A DNA stretch of 64,000 nucleotides from an uncultured Atopobiaceae bacterium. GTDB taxonomy: Bacteria; Actinomycetota; Coriobacteriia; Coriobacteriales; Atopobiaceae. Both the position numbers and the translations under genes were made by a program. The first letter of the stretch is position 1. Each line of letters starts with the position of its first letter. This document shows, piece after piece, positions 57,603-64,000 of this stretch. Location: NCBI GenBank assembly GCA_944322145.1, contig CALUNW010000001.1:1-64000 (forward strand), in the 5' to 3' direction. A model generated the notes under the pieces. The model made no database searches and was not told the origin of the DNA. It saw only the letters and a program-made list of their open reading frames with translations.

Positions 57603-58478
57603 CTACGCGCCCTGGCCCCGCAGCGCGTCCACGAACTCGGCCACGCTGACCACGGTGCCCACGGCCCCGGAGAGCGTCCCGGCGGGAAGGTCGTCCTCGA
57701 AGGTGCCCTTGTCGCACGCCTCGGCGATCTTGGGGTCGATGGGCAGCTGGCCCAGCGCCTCGATCTCGAAGGCGTCCGCGGTCTGCTGGAGGCGGCTCGG
57801 CCCGAAGGGGTAGATCTTCTCGCCACAGTGCGGGCACTCGACGTAGGCCATGTTCTCCACGAGTCCGAGCACGGGCACCTGCATCATGTTCGCCATGTTC
57901 ACGGCCTTGCCGACGACCATCTTGACCAGGTCCTGCGGCGAGCTCACGATCACGATGCCGTCGACCGGCAGCGACTGGAAGACGGTGAGCGGCACGTCGC
58001 CGGTCCCCGGGGGCATGTCGACGAGCAGGTAGTCGAGCTCGCCCCAGGCGCAGTCCTCCCAGAACTGCTTGATGGCGCCGGCGATGACCGGGCCGCGCCA
58101 GATGACGGGGTCGGTCTCGTTCTCGAGCACGAGGTTGGCGCTCATGACCTCGATGCCGCCCTTGGTCTTGACGGGCACGAGCAGGTTGTCCACGCCGCGC
58201 GCCCGCGCGCCGGAGAGGCCCATCATGCGGGGGATCGACGGGCCGGTGACGTCGGCGTCCAGGATGCCCACGCGCGCGCCGCGACGCGCGAGCTCGACGG
58301 CGAGCACGCCGCACACGAGCGACTTGCCCACGCCTCCCTTGCCCGAGACCACGCCGATGACGTGGCGCACGTTCGAGTAGTCGTTCTGGGCGAACATCTC
58401 GGGGCCGGCGGGCTGCTTGCTGCCGTGCAGCACCTCGTCGACCTCCTGGCGGAGCTTCTCCTGGTCGCTGGCTTCCAT
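57603..58478 (-). CDS. Mrp/NBP35-family iron-sulfur carrier ATPase
   Basis: A 291-residue ParA-like ATPase of the Mrp/ApbC family, which carries and delivers Fe-S clusters. The deviant Walker A GKGGVGKS is at residues 46-53, DADVTGPSIPRMMG follows, then DYLLVDMPPGTGDVPLTV. The cluster-binding CxxC is Cys214/Cys217 in VECPHCGEK. ATG 58478 follows GAGAGGA. The flavoprotein gene starts about 70 nt downstream on the same strand. Confidence 0.92.
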   Translation of the reverse strand: MEASDQEKLRQEVDEVLHGSKQPAGPEMFAQNDYSNVRHVIGVVSGKGGVGKSLVCGVLAVELARRGARVGILDADVTGPSIPRMMGLSGARARGVDNLLVPVKTKGGIEVMSANLVLENETDPVIWRGPVIAGAIKQFWEDCAWGELDYLLVDMPPGTGDVPLTVFQSLPVDGIVIVSSPQDLVKMVVGKAVNMANMMQVPVLGLVENMAYVECPHCGEKIYPFGPSRLQQTADAFEIEALGQLPIDPKIAEACDKGTFEDDLPAGTLSGAVGTVVSVAEFVDALRGQGA

Positions 58479-58611
58479 GTGGCTTCCTCTCCTCTGCGCC
58501 GTATGCCGGCGCGCGTATGCAACGTCTCGATTCTACCCAAGCGCGGGCCGCGCGATGACGCATACTGTTGCAAACGGCGCGCAGGGCGCCGCAACGAGAG
58601 GGGAGTCAGCC

Positions 58612-59070
58612 ATGATCTTCACGTCGCTCGCCAACGCCGCCGCCAACGACCTGTCCACGGAGCGCTATCAGAAGGCGCTCGAGTTCTTGGCCCGCTCGGA
58701 CCTCGCCGAGCTCGAGCCCGGTCGCCACGACATCATGGGCGACGAGGTCTTTGCCAACGTCCAGGAGCTCACCACCGTCCCCGCGGGCGAGAAGAACTAC
58801 GAGGCGCACCGTCGCTACGCCGACATCCACTACGTCATCAGCGGCGCCGAGCTGATCGGCGTGGCGCCGGTCGCGGAGTGCGCGCCGGTCGGGGAGTTCT
58901 CCGAGGCCGACGACTTTGGCCTCTACACGCCCGGCGACCGCGAGGCCTGGGCCGTCCTGACGCCGGGCGACCTGGTGGTCACCCCGCCCTGCGACGCCCA
59001 CAAGCCGGGCTGCTGCCCGGGCGAGCCGGCGCCGCTCAAGAAGATCTGCGTGAAGGTGCTCGTTGACTAG
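58612..59070 (+). CDS. YhcH/YjgK/YiaL-family protein
   Basis: A 152-residue cupin-like protein of the DUF386 family, which acts on anomers of sialic acid and other sugars in some bacteria. Conserved His/Glu blocks are GRHDIMGDEVFANVQEL, HRRYADIHYVISGAE and PCDAHKPGC. ATG 58612 follows AGGGGAG. Its end overlaps the MBL-fold gene by eight bases, suggesting a two-gene operon. No sialic-acid genes are near, so substrate is open. Confidence 0.85.
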   Translation: MIFTSLANAAANDLSTERYQKALEFLARSDLAELEPGRHDIMGDEVFANVQELTTVPAGEKNYEAHRRYADIHYVISGAELIGVAPVAECAPVGEFSEADDFGLYTPGDREAWAVLTPGDLVVTPPCDAHKPGCCPGEPAPLKKICVKVLVD

Positions 59071-60154
59071 CGTCCCCGGCGCCGCGGCCGCCTCCGGCGA
59101 GGGCTGGGGCCAGGGCTGCGGCGCCAACTGCTTCACGCTCGACGAGGACGGCTTCACCTGCAGCCGCGTGCTCGACGCGCCCGAGGTCTGGCGCGTCGAG
59201 CTCCTCATGCACGACACCTTCCTGCCCTCGGTGAACGCCTTCGTGGTGCTCGACGGCGGGGAGGCGCTCGTGGTGGACGCCGGCACGCCGGACCCGCTGA
59301 ACGACACGCGCCTGATGCGCGCGCTTCTGGGCCTGGGCGTCGACCCTGCGGAGACGCCCACGACGCTCTTCTGCACGCACGCCCACATCGACCACGTGGG
59401 GCTCGCCCGCGAGCTTGCCGAGGCGGGCGCGCGCGTGCTCGTCCCGGAGGGCGTCCTCGCGGACATGCGCCGCTTCGCCGTGCCCGCATGGCGCGACGAG
59501 ATGGTGGCCCGCCTGCGCGCGGAGGGCGCGCCGGACGCGGAGGCAGCCGAGCTCGCAGACGTCATCTGGGACCACGTGGTCAACTTCGAGACCGAGAAGA
59601 TCGCGTTCTCCACGGTCGCGCCCGGCGACGCGGTGCGGGTCGGGCGCTGGGCCTTCGAGGTCGTGGCCGCCCCGGGCCACACGGTGGGCCAGTGCGTGCT
59701 CTGGGAGCCCGAGACGCGCACGGCGTTTCTCGGCGACGCGGTGCTCTTCCTGTGCTCGACCTGCATCGGCTTCTGGGGCGAGGGCGAGGACCCGATCGGC
59801 GAGCAGCTTCGCACCTTGCGCGCGCTTGCCGACCGCGGCATCGAGCACGCCTTCATGGGCCACGGCCTGCAGGAGGGGAGCGTCTCCGAGCGCTGCCTCG
59901 CAAACGCCGGCCATCACGAGCGCCGCAGCGCCCGCGCGCTGGCGGCGATCGCGGAGCGCCCGGGAAGCACGGGCTACGAGCTCGTGCCGGCCATGGGCTG
60001 GCGCGCGCCCTTCGACCGCTGGGCCGAGACGCCTGCCATGACGCGGTGGTTCCTCGTGTCCGAGAGCATCGCGCACCTCGACCACCTGGTCGCGACGGGC
60101 GCCGTCCGGCGCGAGCGCGGCGCCGACGGCGTGAGCCGGTACCGGGTGGCGTAG
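59063..60154 (+). CDS. Metallo-beta-lactamase-fold hydrolase
   Basis: A 363-residue MBL-fold protein. The metal motif is FCTHAHIDHVGLARELA near residue 111, followed by GHTVGQCVLWEPETRTAFLGDAVLF and the last His in FMGHGLQEG. N-terminal NAFVVLDGGEALVVDAGTP is typical. A C-terminal helical region (about 275-363) may form a substrate cap. TTG 59063 has AAGGTG upstream and overlaps the YhcH-like gene, indicating coupling. The substrate (thioester, lactone or other) is not known. Confidence 0.85.
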   Translation: MTSVPGAAAASGEGWGQGCGANCFTLDEDGFTCSRVLDAPEVWRVELLMHDTFLPSVNAFVVLDGGEALVVDAGTPDPLNDTRLMRALLGLGVDPAETPTTLFCTHAHIDHVGLARELAEAGARVLVPEGVLADMRRFAVPAWRDEMVARLRAEGAPDAEAAELADVIWDHVVNFETEKIAFSTVAPGDAVRVGRWAFEVVAAPGHTVGQCVLWEPETRTAFLGDAVLFLCSTCIGFWGEGEDPIGEQLRTLRALADRGIEHAFMGHGLQEGSVSERCLANAGHHERRSARALAAIAERPGSTGYELVPAMGWRAPFDRWAETPAMTRWFLVSESIAHLDHLVATGAVRRERGADGVSRYRVA

Positions 60155-60207
60155 GGGCCGCGCCGTTCTTCTCGCCTAACGATTGCGCCTCCGCCCCGCC
60201 CCAACCA

Positions 60208-60253
60208 GAACACACGTTGCAAATCGCGTGAAGTGCCCCCGACTCGGCTACAC
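60208..60253 (+). promoter_or_regulatory. uvrA promoter region with a degenerate LexA-like site
   Basis: GAACACACGTTG (60208-60219) is one base away from GAAC-N4-GTTC. TACACT (60248-60253) could be the -10 box, within a small hairpin (CTCGGCT and AGCCGAG). No convincing -35 is seen. Confidence 0.4.
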
Positions 60254-60287
60254 TGGGAAGCCGAGAAAACCACCAGAAGGAGGGCAC

Positions 60288-63161
60288 ATGGCCCAGGACG
60301 CAATCGTCATCCGCGGCGCGCGCGAGCACAACCTCGCGGACGTGGACGTTGACATACCGCGCGACAAGCTCGTCGTGATCACGGGGCTCTCGGGCTCGGG
60401 CAAGTCGAGCCTCGCCTTCGACACCATCTACGCCGAGGGGCAGCGCCGCTACGTCGAGTCCCTCTCCAGCTACGCCCGCCAGTTCCTCGGCCAGATGGAC
60501 AAGCCGGACCTGGACAGCATCGACGGCCTCTCCCCGGCGGTCTCCATCGACCAGAAGACCACGAGCCGCAACCCCCGCTCCACGGTGGGCACCGTGACGG
60601 AGATCTACGACTACCTGCGCCTGCTCTTCGCCCGCGTGGGCACCCCGCACTGCCCGGAGTGCGGCCGCGTCATCGAGCGCCAGACCACCGACCAGGTGGC
60701 CGACAAGGTCCTCGAGCGCGCCCAGGGACGGCGCGCCCTGGTGCTGGCGCCGGTGGTCTTCGACCGCAAGGGCGAGTACACCAAGCTCTTCGAGGACCTG
60801 CGGCGCGAGGGCTTCTCCCGCGTGCGCATCGACGGCGAGGTCCGCGAGCTCGGCGACGATCAGATCCGCCTCGAGAAGAAGAACCGCCACAGCATCGAGG
60901 TCGTGGTCGACCGCATCGTCGTGCGCGAGAACAGCCTCGGCCGCATCGCGGAGGCCGTCGAGCAGGCCACGCGCCTCGCCCAGGGCAAGGTGGGCTTCTA
61001 CCTCATGCCCGACCGCGACGACCCGGAGCGCTTCCCCGGCGAGCTGCTCAGCTACTCCCTCGCGCTGGCCTGCCCCGAGCACGGCCACTCCATGGACGAC
61101 CTCCAGCCGCGCGACTTCTCCTTCAACGCCCCCTACGGCGCCTGCCCGGACTGCGACGGCCTGGGCTTCCGCAAGGTCGTGGACGCCGAGGCCCTGATCG
61201 AGGATCCGTCGCTCTCGGTGGCCGACGGCGTCTTTGGCAGCCTCTTCGGCCACTCCAACTACTACCCGCAGATTCTCTCCGCCGTGTGCCGCCACCTCGG
61301 CGCCTCGGACGAGACCCCCTGGCGCGACCTGCCCAAGAAGGTCCAGTCGGCCCTGCTCGACGGCCTGGGGTCCACCAAGATCCGCGTTGACTACCACACG
61401 CGCGACGGTCGCGACACCCACTGGTTCACCACCTACCCCGGCGTGCGCTCGATCCTCTTCGACAAGTACCAGGAGACCACGTCGGAGACCATGCGCACGC
61501 ACCTCGAGAAGTACATCCGCGAGGTCCCCTGCACCACCTGCAACGGGGCGCGCCTCAAGCCGGAGATCCTCGCCGTCACGGTGGGCGAGAAGAACATCTG
61601 GCAGGTCTGCGAGCTCTCCTGCCGCGAGTGCCTGGCCTTCTTCGAGGCCCTGGAGCTCACTGAGCGCCAGCGCTTCATCGCCGGCGCCGTGGTGAAGGAG
61701 ATCCTCGCGCGCCTGCGGTTCCTCGTGAACGTGGGCCTGGACTACCTCACGCTCTCCCGCGCCGCCGCCACGCTCTCCGGCGGCGAGGCCCAGCGCATCC
61801 GCCTGGCCACGCAGATCGGAGCCGGTCTCATGGGCGTGCTCTACATCCTCGACGAGCCGTCGATCGGCCTGCACCAGCGCGACAACAACCGCCTGATCGA
61901 GACCCTCAAGCGCCTGCGCGACCAGGGCAACACCGTCATCGTGGTCGAGCACGACGAGGACACCATCCGCGCCGCGGACTACGTGATCGACATGGGACCG
62001 GGCGCCGGCGAGCTGGGCGGGCGCGTGGTCGCCGCCGGCACGCCCGATGAGATCGCGGCCTGCCCCGAATCCATCACGGGCGCCTATCTCACCGGAGCGC
62101 GCGAGATCCGCCTGCCCGAGAGGCGCCGCAACCCGCGCAAGGGCGCGATCAAGGTCACCGGCGCCAGCGCCAACAACCTGAGGGGCGTCACCGCCAAGGT
62201 CGAGCTCGGCACGCTCACGGTGGTCACCGGCGTCTCCGGTTCGGGCAAGAGCTCGCTCGTGACGGACACGCTCGCGCCCGCGCTCACCAACGCCGTCCAC
62301 CGCTCCAAGCGCCCGGTCGGGCCGTACAAGAAGCTCGAGGGCGTGGAGCTCGTCGACAAGGTCATCGACATCGACCAGTCGCCGATCGGGCGCACCCCGC
62401 GCTCCAACCCGGCCACCTACATCGGGCTCTGGGACGACCTGCGGGCCCTCTTCGCGTCGCTGCCCGAGAGCCGCGCGCGCGGCTACAGCCCCGGGCGCTT
62501 CTCGTTCAACGTGCCGGGAGGGCGCTGCGAGGCCTGCAAGGGCGACGGCCAGATCAAGATCGAGATGAACTTCCTGCCGGACGTCTACGTGCCCTGCGAG
62601 GTCTGCCACGGCAAGCGCTACAACCGCGAGACCCTCGAGGTGCTCTACCACGGCAAGTCCATCTCGGACGTGCTCGACATGACGGTGCACGAGGCGCTGG
62701 CGTTCTTCTCCAACATCCCGCGCATCAAGAACAAGCTGCAGACGCTCTACGACGTGGGCCTGGGCTATATCCACCTGGGCCAGCCCGCAACCACGCTCTC
62801 CGGCGGCGAGGCCCAGCGCGTCAAGCTCGCCAAGGAGCTGCACCGCCAGCAGACCGGCAGGACCTTCTACATCCTCGACGAGCCCACCACGGGCCTGCAC
62901 TTCGAGGACGTGCGCCAGCTCGTGGAGGTGCTCGAGAAGCTTGTGGACGCCGGCAACACGGTGCTGGTGATCGAGCACAACCTCGACGTCATCAAGATGG
63001 CCGACCGCGTGCTCGACATGGGCCCGGAGGGCGGCGACGGAGGCGGCACGGTGGTGGCATACGGGACGCCCGAGAAGGTGGCGGAGGTGCCCGAGAGCTA
63101 CACGGGCCAGTTCCTGAAGCAGATCCTGGCGCGCGACCGGGCCCGCCAGGCGGGGGAGTAG
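60288..63161 (+). CDS. uvrA: Excinuclease ABC subunit A
   Basis: A 957-residue damage-recognition ATPase of nucleotide excision repair. It has two ABC ATPase modules. The first Walker A GLSGSGKS is at residues 33-40 and the second GVSGSGKSS near 648. ABC signatures [12 protein letters not shown] and [12 protein letters not shown] are each followed by YILDEPS/YILDEPT. Zinc-binding cysteine sets are CPDCDGLGF and CEACKGDGQ...[18 protein letters not shown] precedes ATG 60288. ybaK follows five bases after the stop region. uvrB is 8 kb upstream. Confidence 0.96.
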   Translation: MAQDAIVIRGAREHNLADVDVDIPRDKLVVITGLSGSGKSSLAFDTIYAEGQRRYVESLSSYARQFLGQMDKPDLDSIDGLSPAVSIDQKTTSRNPRSTVGTVTEIYDYLRLLFARVGTPHCPECGRVIERQTTDQVADKVLERAQGRRALVLAPVVFDRKGEYTKLFEDLRREGFSRVRIDGEVRELGDDQIRLEKKNRHSIEVVVDRIVVRENSLGRIAEAVEQATRLAQGKVGFYLMPDRDDPERFPGELLSYSLALACPEHGHSMDDLQPRDFSFNAPYGACPDCDGLGFRKVVDAEALIEDPSLSVADGVFGSLFGHSNYYPQILSAVCRHLGASDETPWRDLPKKVQSALLDGLGSTKIRVDYHTRDGRDTHWFTTYPGVRSILFDKYQETTSETMRTHLEKYIREVPCTTCNGARLKPEILAVTVGEKNIWQVCELSCRECLAFFEALELTERQRFIAGAVVKEILARLRFLVNVGLDYLTLSRAAATLSGGEAQRIRLATQIGAGLMGVLYILDEPSIGLHQRDNNRLIETLKRLRDQGNTVIVVEHDEDTIRAADYVIDMGPGAGELGGRVVAAGTPDEIAACPESITGAYLTGAREIRLPERRRNPRKGAIKVTGASANNLRGVTAKVELGTLTVVTGVSGSGKSSLVTDTLAPALTNAVHRSKRPVGPYKKLEGVELVDKVIDIDQSPIGRTPRSNPATYIGLWDDLRALFASLPESRARGYSPGRFSFNVPGGRCEACKGDGQIKIEMNFLPDVYVPCEVCHGKRYNRETLEVLYHGKSISDVLDMTVHEALAFFSNIPRIKNKLQTLYDVGLGYIHLGQPATTLSGGEAQRVKLAKELHRQQTGRTFYILDEPTTGLHFEDVRQLVEVLEKLVDAGNTVLVIEHNLDVIKMADRVLDMGPEGGDGGGTVVAYGTPEKVAEVPESYTGQFLKQILARDRARQAGE

Positions 63162-63165
63162 CGCG

Positions 63166-63663
63166 ATGGCGCGGCGTGAGAAGTTCCAGAAGACCAACGC
63201 GATGCGCGAGCTCGAGGCGGCCGGCGTGCCCTTCGAGTACGAGACCTACGAGGTGGATGAGACGGACACCTCGAGCGAGCTCGGGCTGCACATCGCGCAG
63301 CGCCTGGGCGAGGACCCCGCCGCGAGCTTCAAGACGCTCGTCTGCGTGACGCCGGCGGGCGAGCACGTGGTCTGCTGCATCCCCGTGGCCGACGAGCTCG
63401 ACCTCAAGAAGGCCGCCGCGGCGGCGGGTGAGAAGAGCCTCTCGCTGATGCACGTCCGCGATCTCGAGCCGGTCACGGGCTACGTCCGCGGCGGCTGCTC
63501 GCCGGTTGGCATGAAGAAGCGCTTTCCCACGCTGGTCGACGAGACCGCGCAGCTCTTCGAGAAGATCCACGTCTCGGGCGGGCGCCGCGGCCTCTCGCTG
63601 ATCATCGCCCCGGACGACCTCGCGGCATTCTGCGACGCCACCCTCGCCGACATCGTCCGCTGA
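63166..63663 (+). CDS. ybaK: Cys-tRNA(Pro)/Cys-tRNA(Cys) deacylase
   Basis: A 165-residue YbaK/EbsC-family editing enzyme, which hydrolyses mischarged Cys-tRNA(Pro). Conserved blocks are TNAMRELEAAGVPFEYETYEVD, FKTLVCVTPAGEHVVCCIPV, VADELDLKKAAAAAGEK and the GYVRGGCSPVGMKKRFPTLVDE loop. GGGGGAG precedes ATG 63166. It lies a few bases after uvrA and may be expressed with it. Length is normal for the family. Confidence 0.92.
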   Translation: MARREKFQKTNAMRELEAAGVPFEYETYEVDETDTSSELGLHIAQRLGEDPAASFKTLVCVTPAGEHVVCCIPVADELDLKKAAAAAGEKSLSLMHVRDLEPVTGYVRGGCSPVGMKKRFPTLVDETAQLFEKIHVSGGRRGLSLIIAPDDLAAFCDATLADIVR

Positions 63664-63752
63664 CGCGCCCGGAAACCCCTGGCGCCCGGCCGCGCCGCCC
63701 GCGCCCGCAAAACCCTGGTACGCGACCCGCCGTCCGCGCCCGCAAAGCCCCT

Positions 63753-63871
63753 GGTGCCGGATTCCCGCCAAATGCGCGAAATGGTGCCTGATTTCCGCCA
63801 TATGCGTGTCTCAGACACGCATTTCTCGGTAATTTGGCACCATTTCGCGCATTTGGCGGAAATCCGGCACC
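63753..63871. repeat. 26-nt-unit palindromic array (copy 4)
   Basis: Units 63753-63778 and 63783-63808 (spacer AAAT) meet a 7-nt centre TCTCAGA. Inverted units follow at 63816-63841 and 63846-63871 (spacer ATTT). Outer arms match at 40 of 41 bases from 63748 to 63876, so the copy is almost perfectly symmetric. It sits between convergent ybaK and the RHH gene. Confidence 0.93.
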
Positions 63872-63900
63872 AGGGGATTCTTCAGGGCGAGTCGCCTGAG

Positions 63901-64000
63901 TCATGCCTCGGCGATGTCGCGCTCGATGAGCTGGCGTATCCGCTGCGAGCGCGTCTGCCCGTTCTTCTCGGCCTTGCGGTCGAAGGCGACGACGAGCGAC
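63901..64000 (-). CDS. C-terminus of a ribbon-helix-helix protein (partial)
   Basis: The last 32 codons before a TGA stop at 63901-63903 read SLVVAFDRKAEKNGQTRSQR and then IRQLIERDIAEA. This is the second helix pair of a CopG/Arc-type ribbon-helix-helix repressor or antitoxin. The start lies beyond the window edge. The recurrent CTTCTCG motif falls within its coding sequence as KAEKNG. A toxin partner, if any, would be outside the window. Confidence 0.65.
   Translation of the reverse strand, partial: SLVVAFDRKAEKNGQTRSQRIRQLIERDIAEA

Noticed and set aside
57533-57826. Longer N-terminus for the HI0933-type flavoprotein overlapping mrp
   Set aside because: The added residues are the out-of-frame shadow of Mrp codons.
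59853-63197. Antisense frame of over 1100 codons across uvrA
   Set aside because: Antisense shadow of UvrA codons, without any domain or start signal.

Overview
The window is high-GC chromosomal DNA (G/C at most third codon positions) with clear Shine-Dalgarno sites, many GTG/TTG starts and compact same-strand operons. The gene set suggests an anaerobic actinobacterium of the Coriobacteriia (Olsenella/Atopobium-like): a four-domain S1 protein, a type III glutamine synthetase, Tat-motif lipoproteins and UvrA/UvrB/PolA of Gram-positive type. This placement is an inference; no rRNA or tRNA gene is visible to anchor it.

Layout: (1) 0.3-9.0 kb: a PHP-family phosphatase, an AraC-type regulator and, divergently, a carbohydrate ABC transporter followed by a GH36 alpha-galactosidase, a raffinose/melibiose-type locus. 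(2) 9.3-16.1 kb, minus strand: lacI-malQ-glgP-GH13 alpha-glucosidase, a maltodextrin/glycogen operon with a perfect LacI-type operator in front. (3) 16.5-18.2 kb: amtB-glnK, bracketed by two related inverted-repeat elements. (4) 18.4-21.1 kb: a metallophosphoesterase and an unusual ParB-like/BMP fusion. (5) 21.4-27.7 kb: gltB-gltD; gltB carries an in-frame palindromic insertion. (6) 27.8-33 kb: a zinc-dependent phospholipase C-like protein and a ferric-iron/phosphonate-type ABC transporter. (7) 33.2-38.9 kb: rnhA-polA and, divergently, type III glutamine synthetase. (8) 39.3-47.2 kb: HAD hydrolase, rpsA, M42 peptidase, zinc-ribbon membrane protein, NMT1/SsuA-type ABC transporter, coaE and a lytic transglycosylase. 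(9) 47.2-54.2 kb: a relBE-like module, a TPR membrane protein, uvrB, a DUF2974-type hydrolase and an orphan PTS IIB. (10) 54.5-63.7 kb: two flavoproteins, an Mrp ATPase, a YhcH-like protein, an MBL-fold hydrolase, uvrA and ybaK. The window ends in the C-terminus of a ribbon-helix-helix protein.

Ammonium uptake (amtB-glnK), the GOGAT enzyme (gltBD) and glutamine synthetase (glnN) all lie within 23 kb and together make a complete ammonia-assimilation route. The LacI operon and the AraC/alpha-galactosidase locus supply glucose from storage and dietary alpha-glucosides/galactosides.

The most remarkable content is not a gene but several unrelated families of palindromic elements. One has a rigid architecture of 26-nt units, 4-nt spacers and a 7-nt centre, and sits at convergent gene junctions. 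A second has a conserved core held between perfect inverted arms whose sequence differs at every site; one copy is read through in frame inside gltB. A third pairs with amtB-glnK on both sides. A fourth starts exactly at stop codons. There is also an 82-bp perfect palindrome, and an in-frame hairpin inside a second flavoprotein gene. A motif, GTTCTTCTCGCC, recurs between genes throughout.
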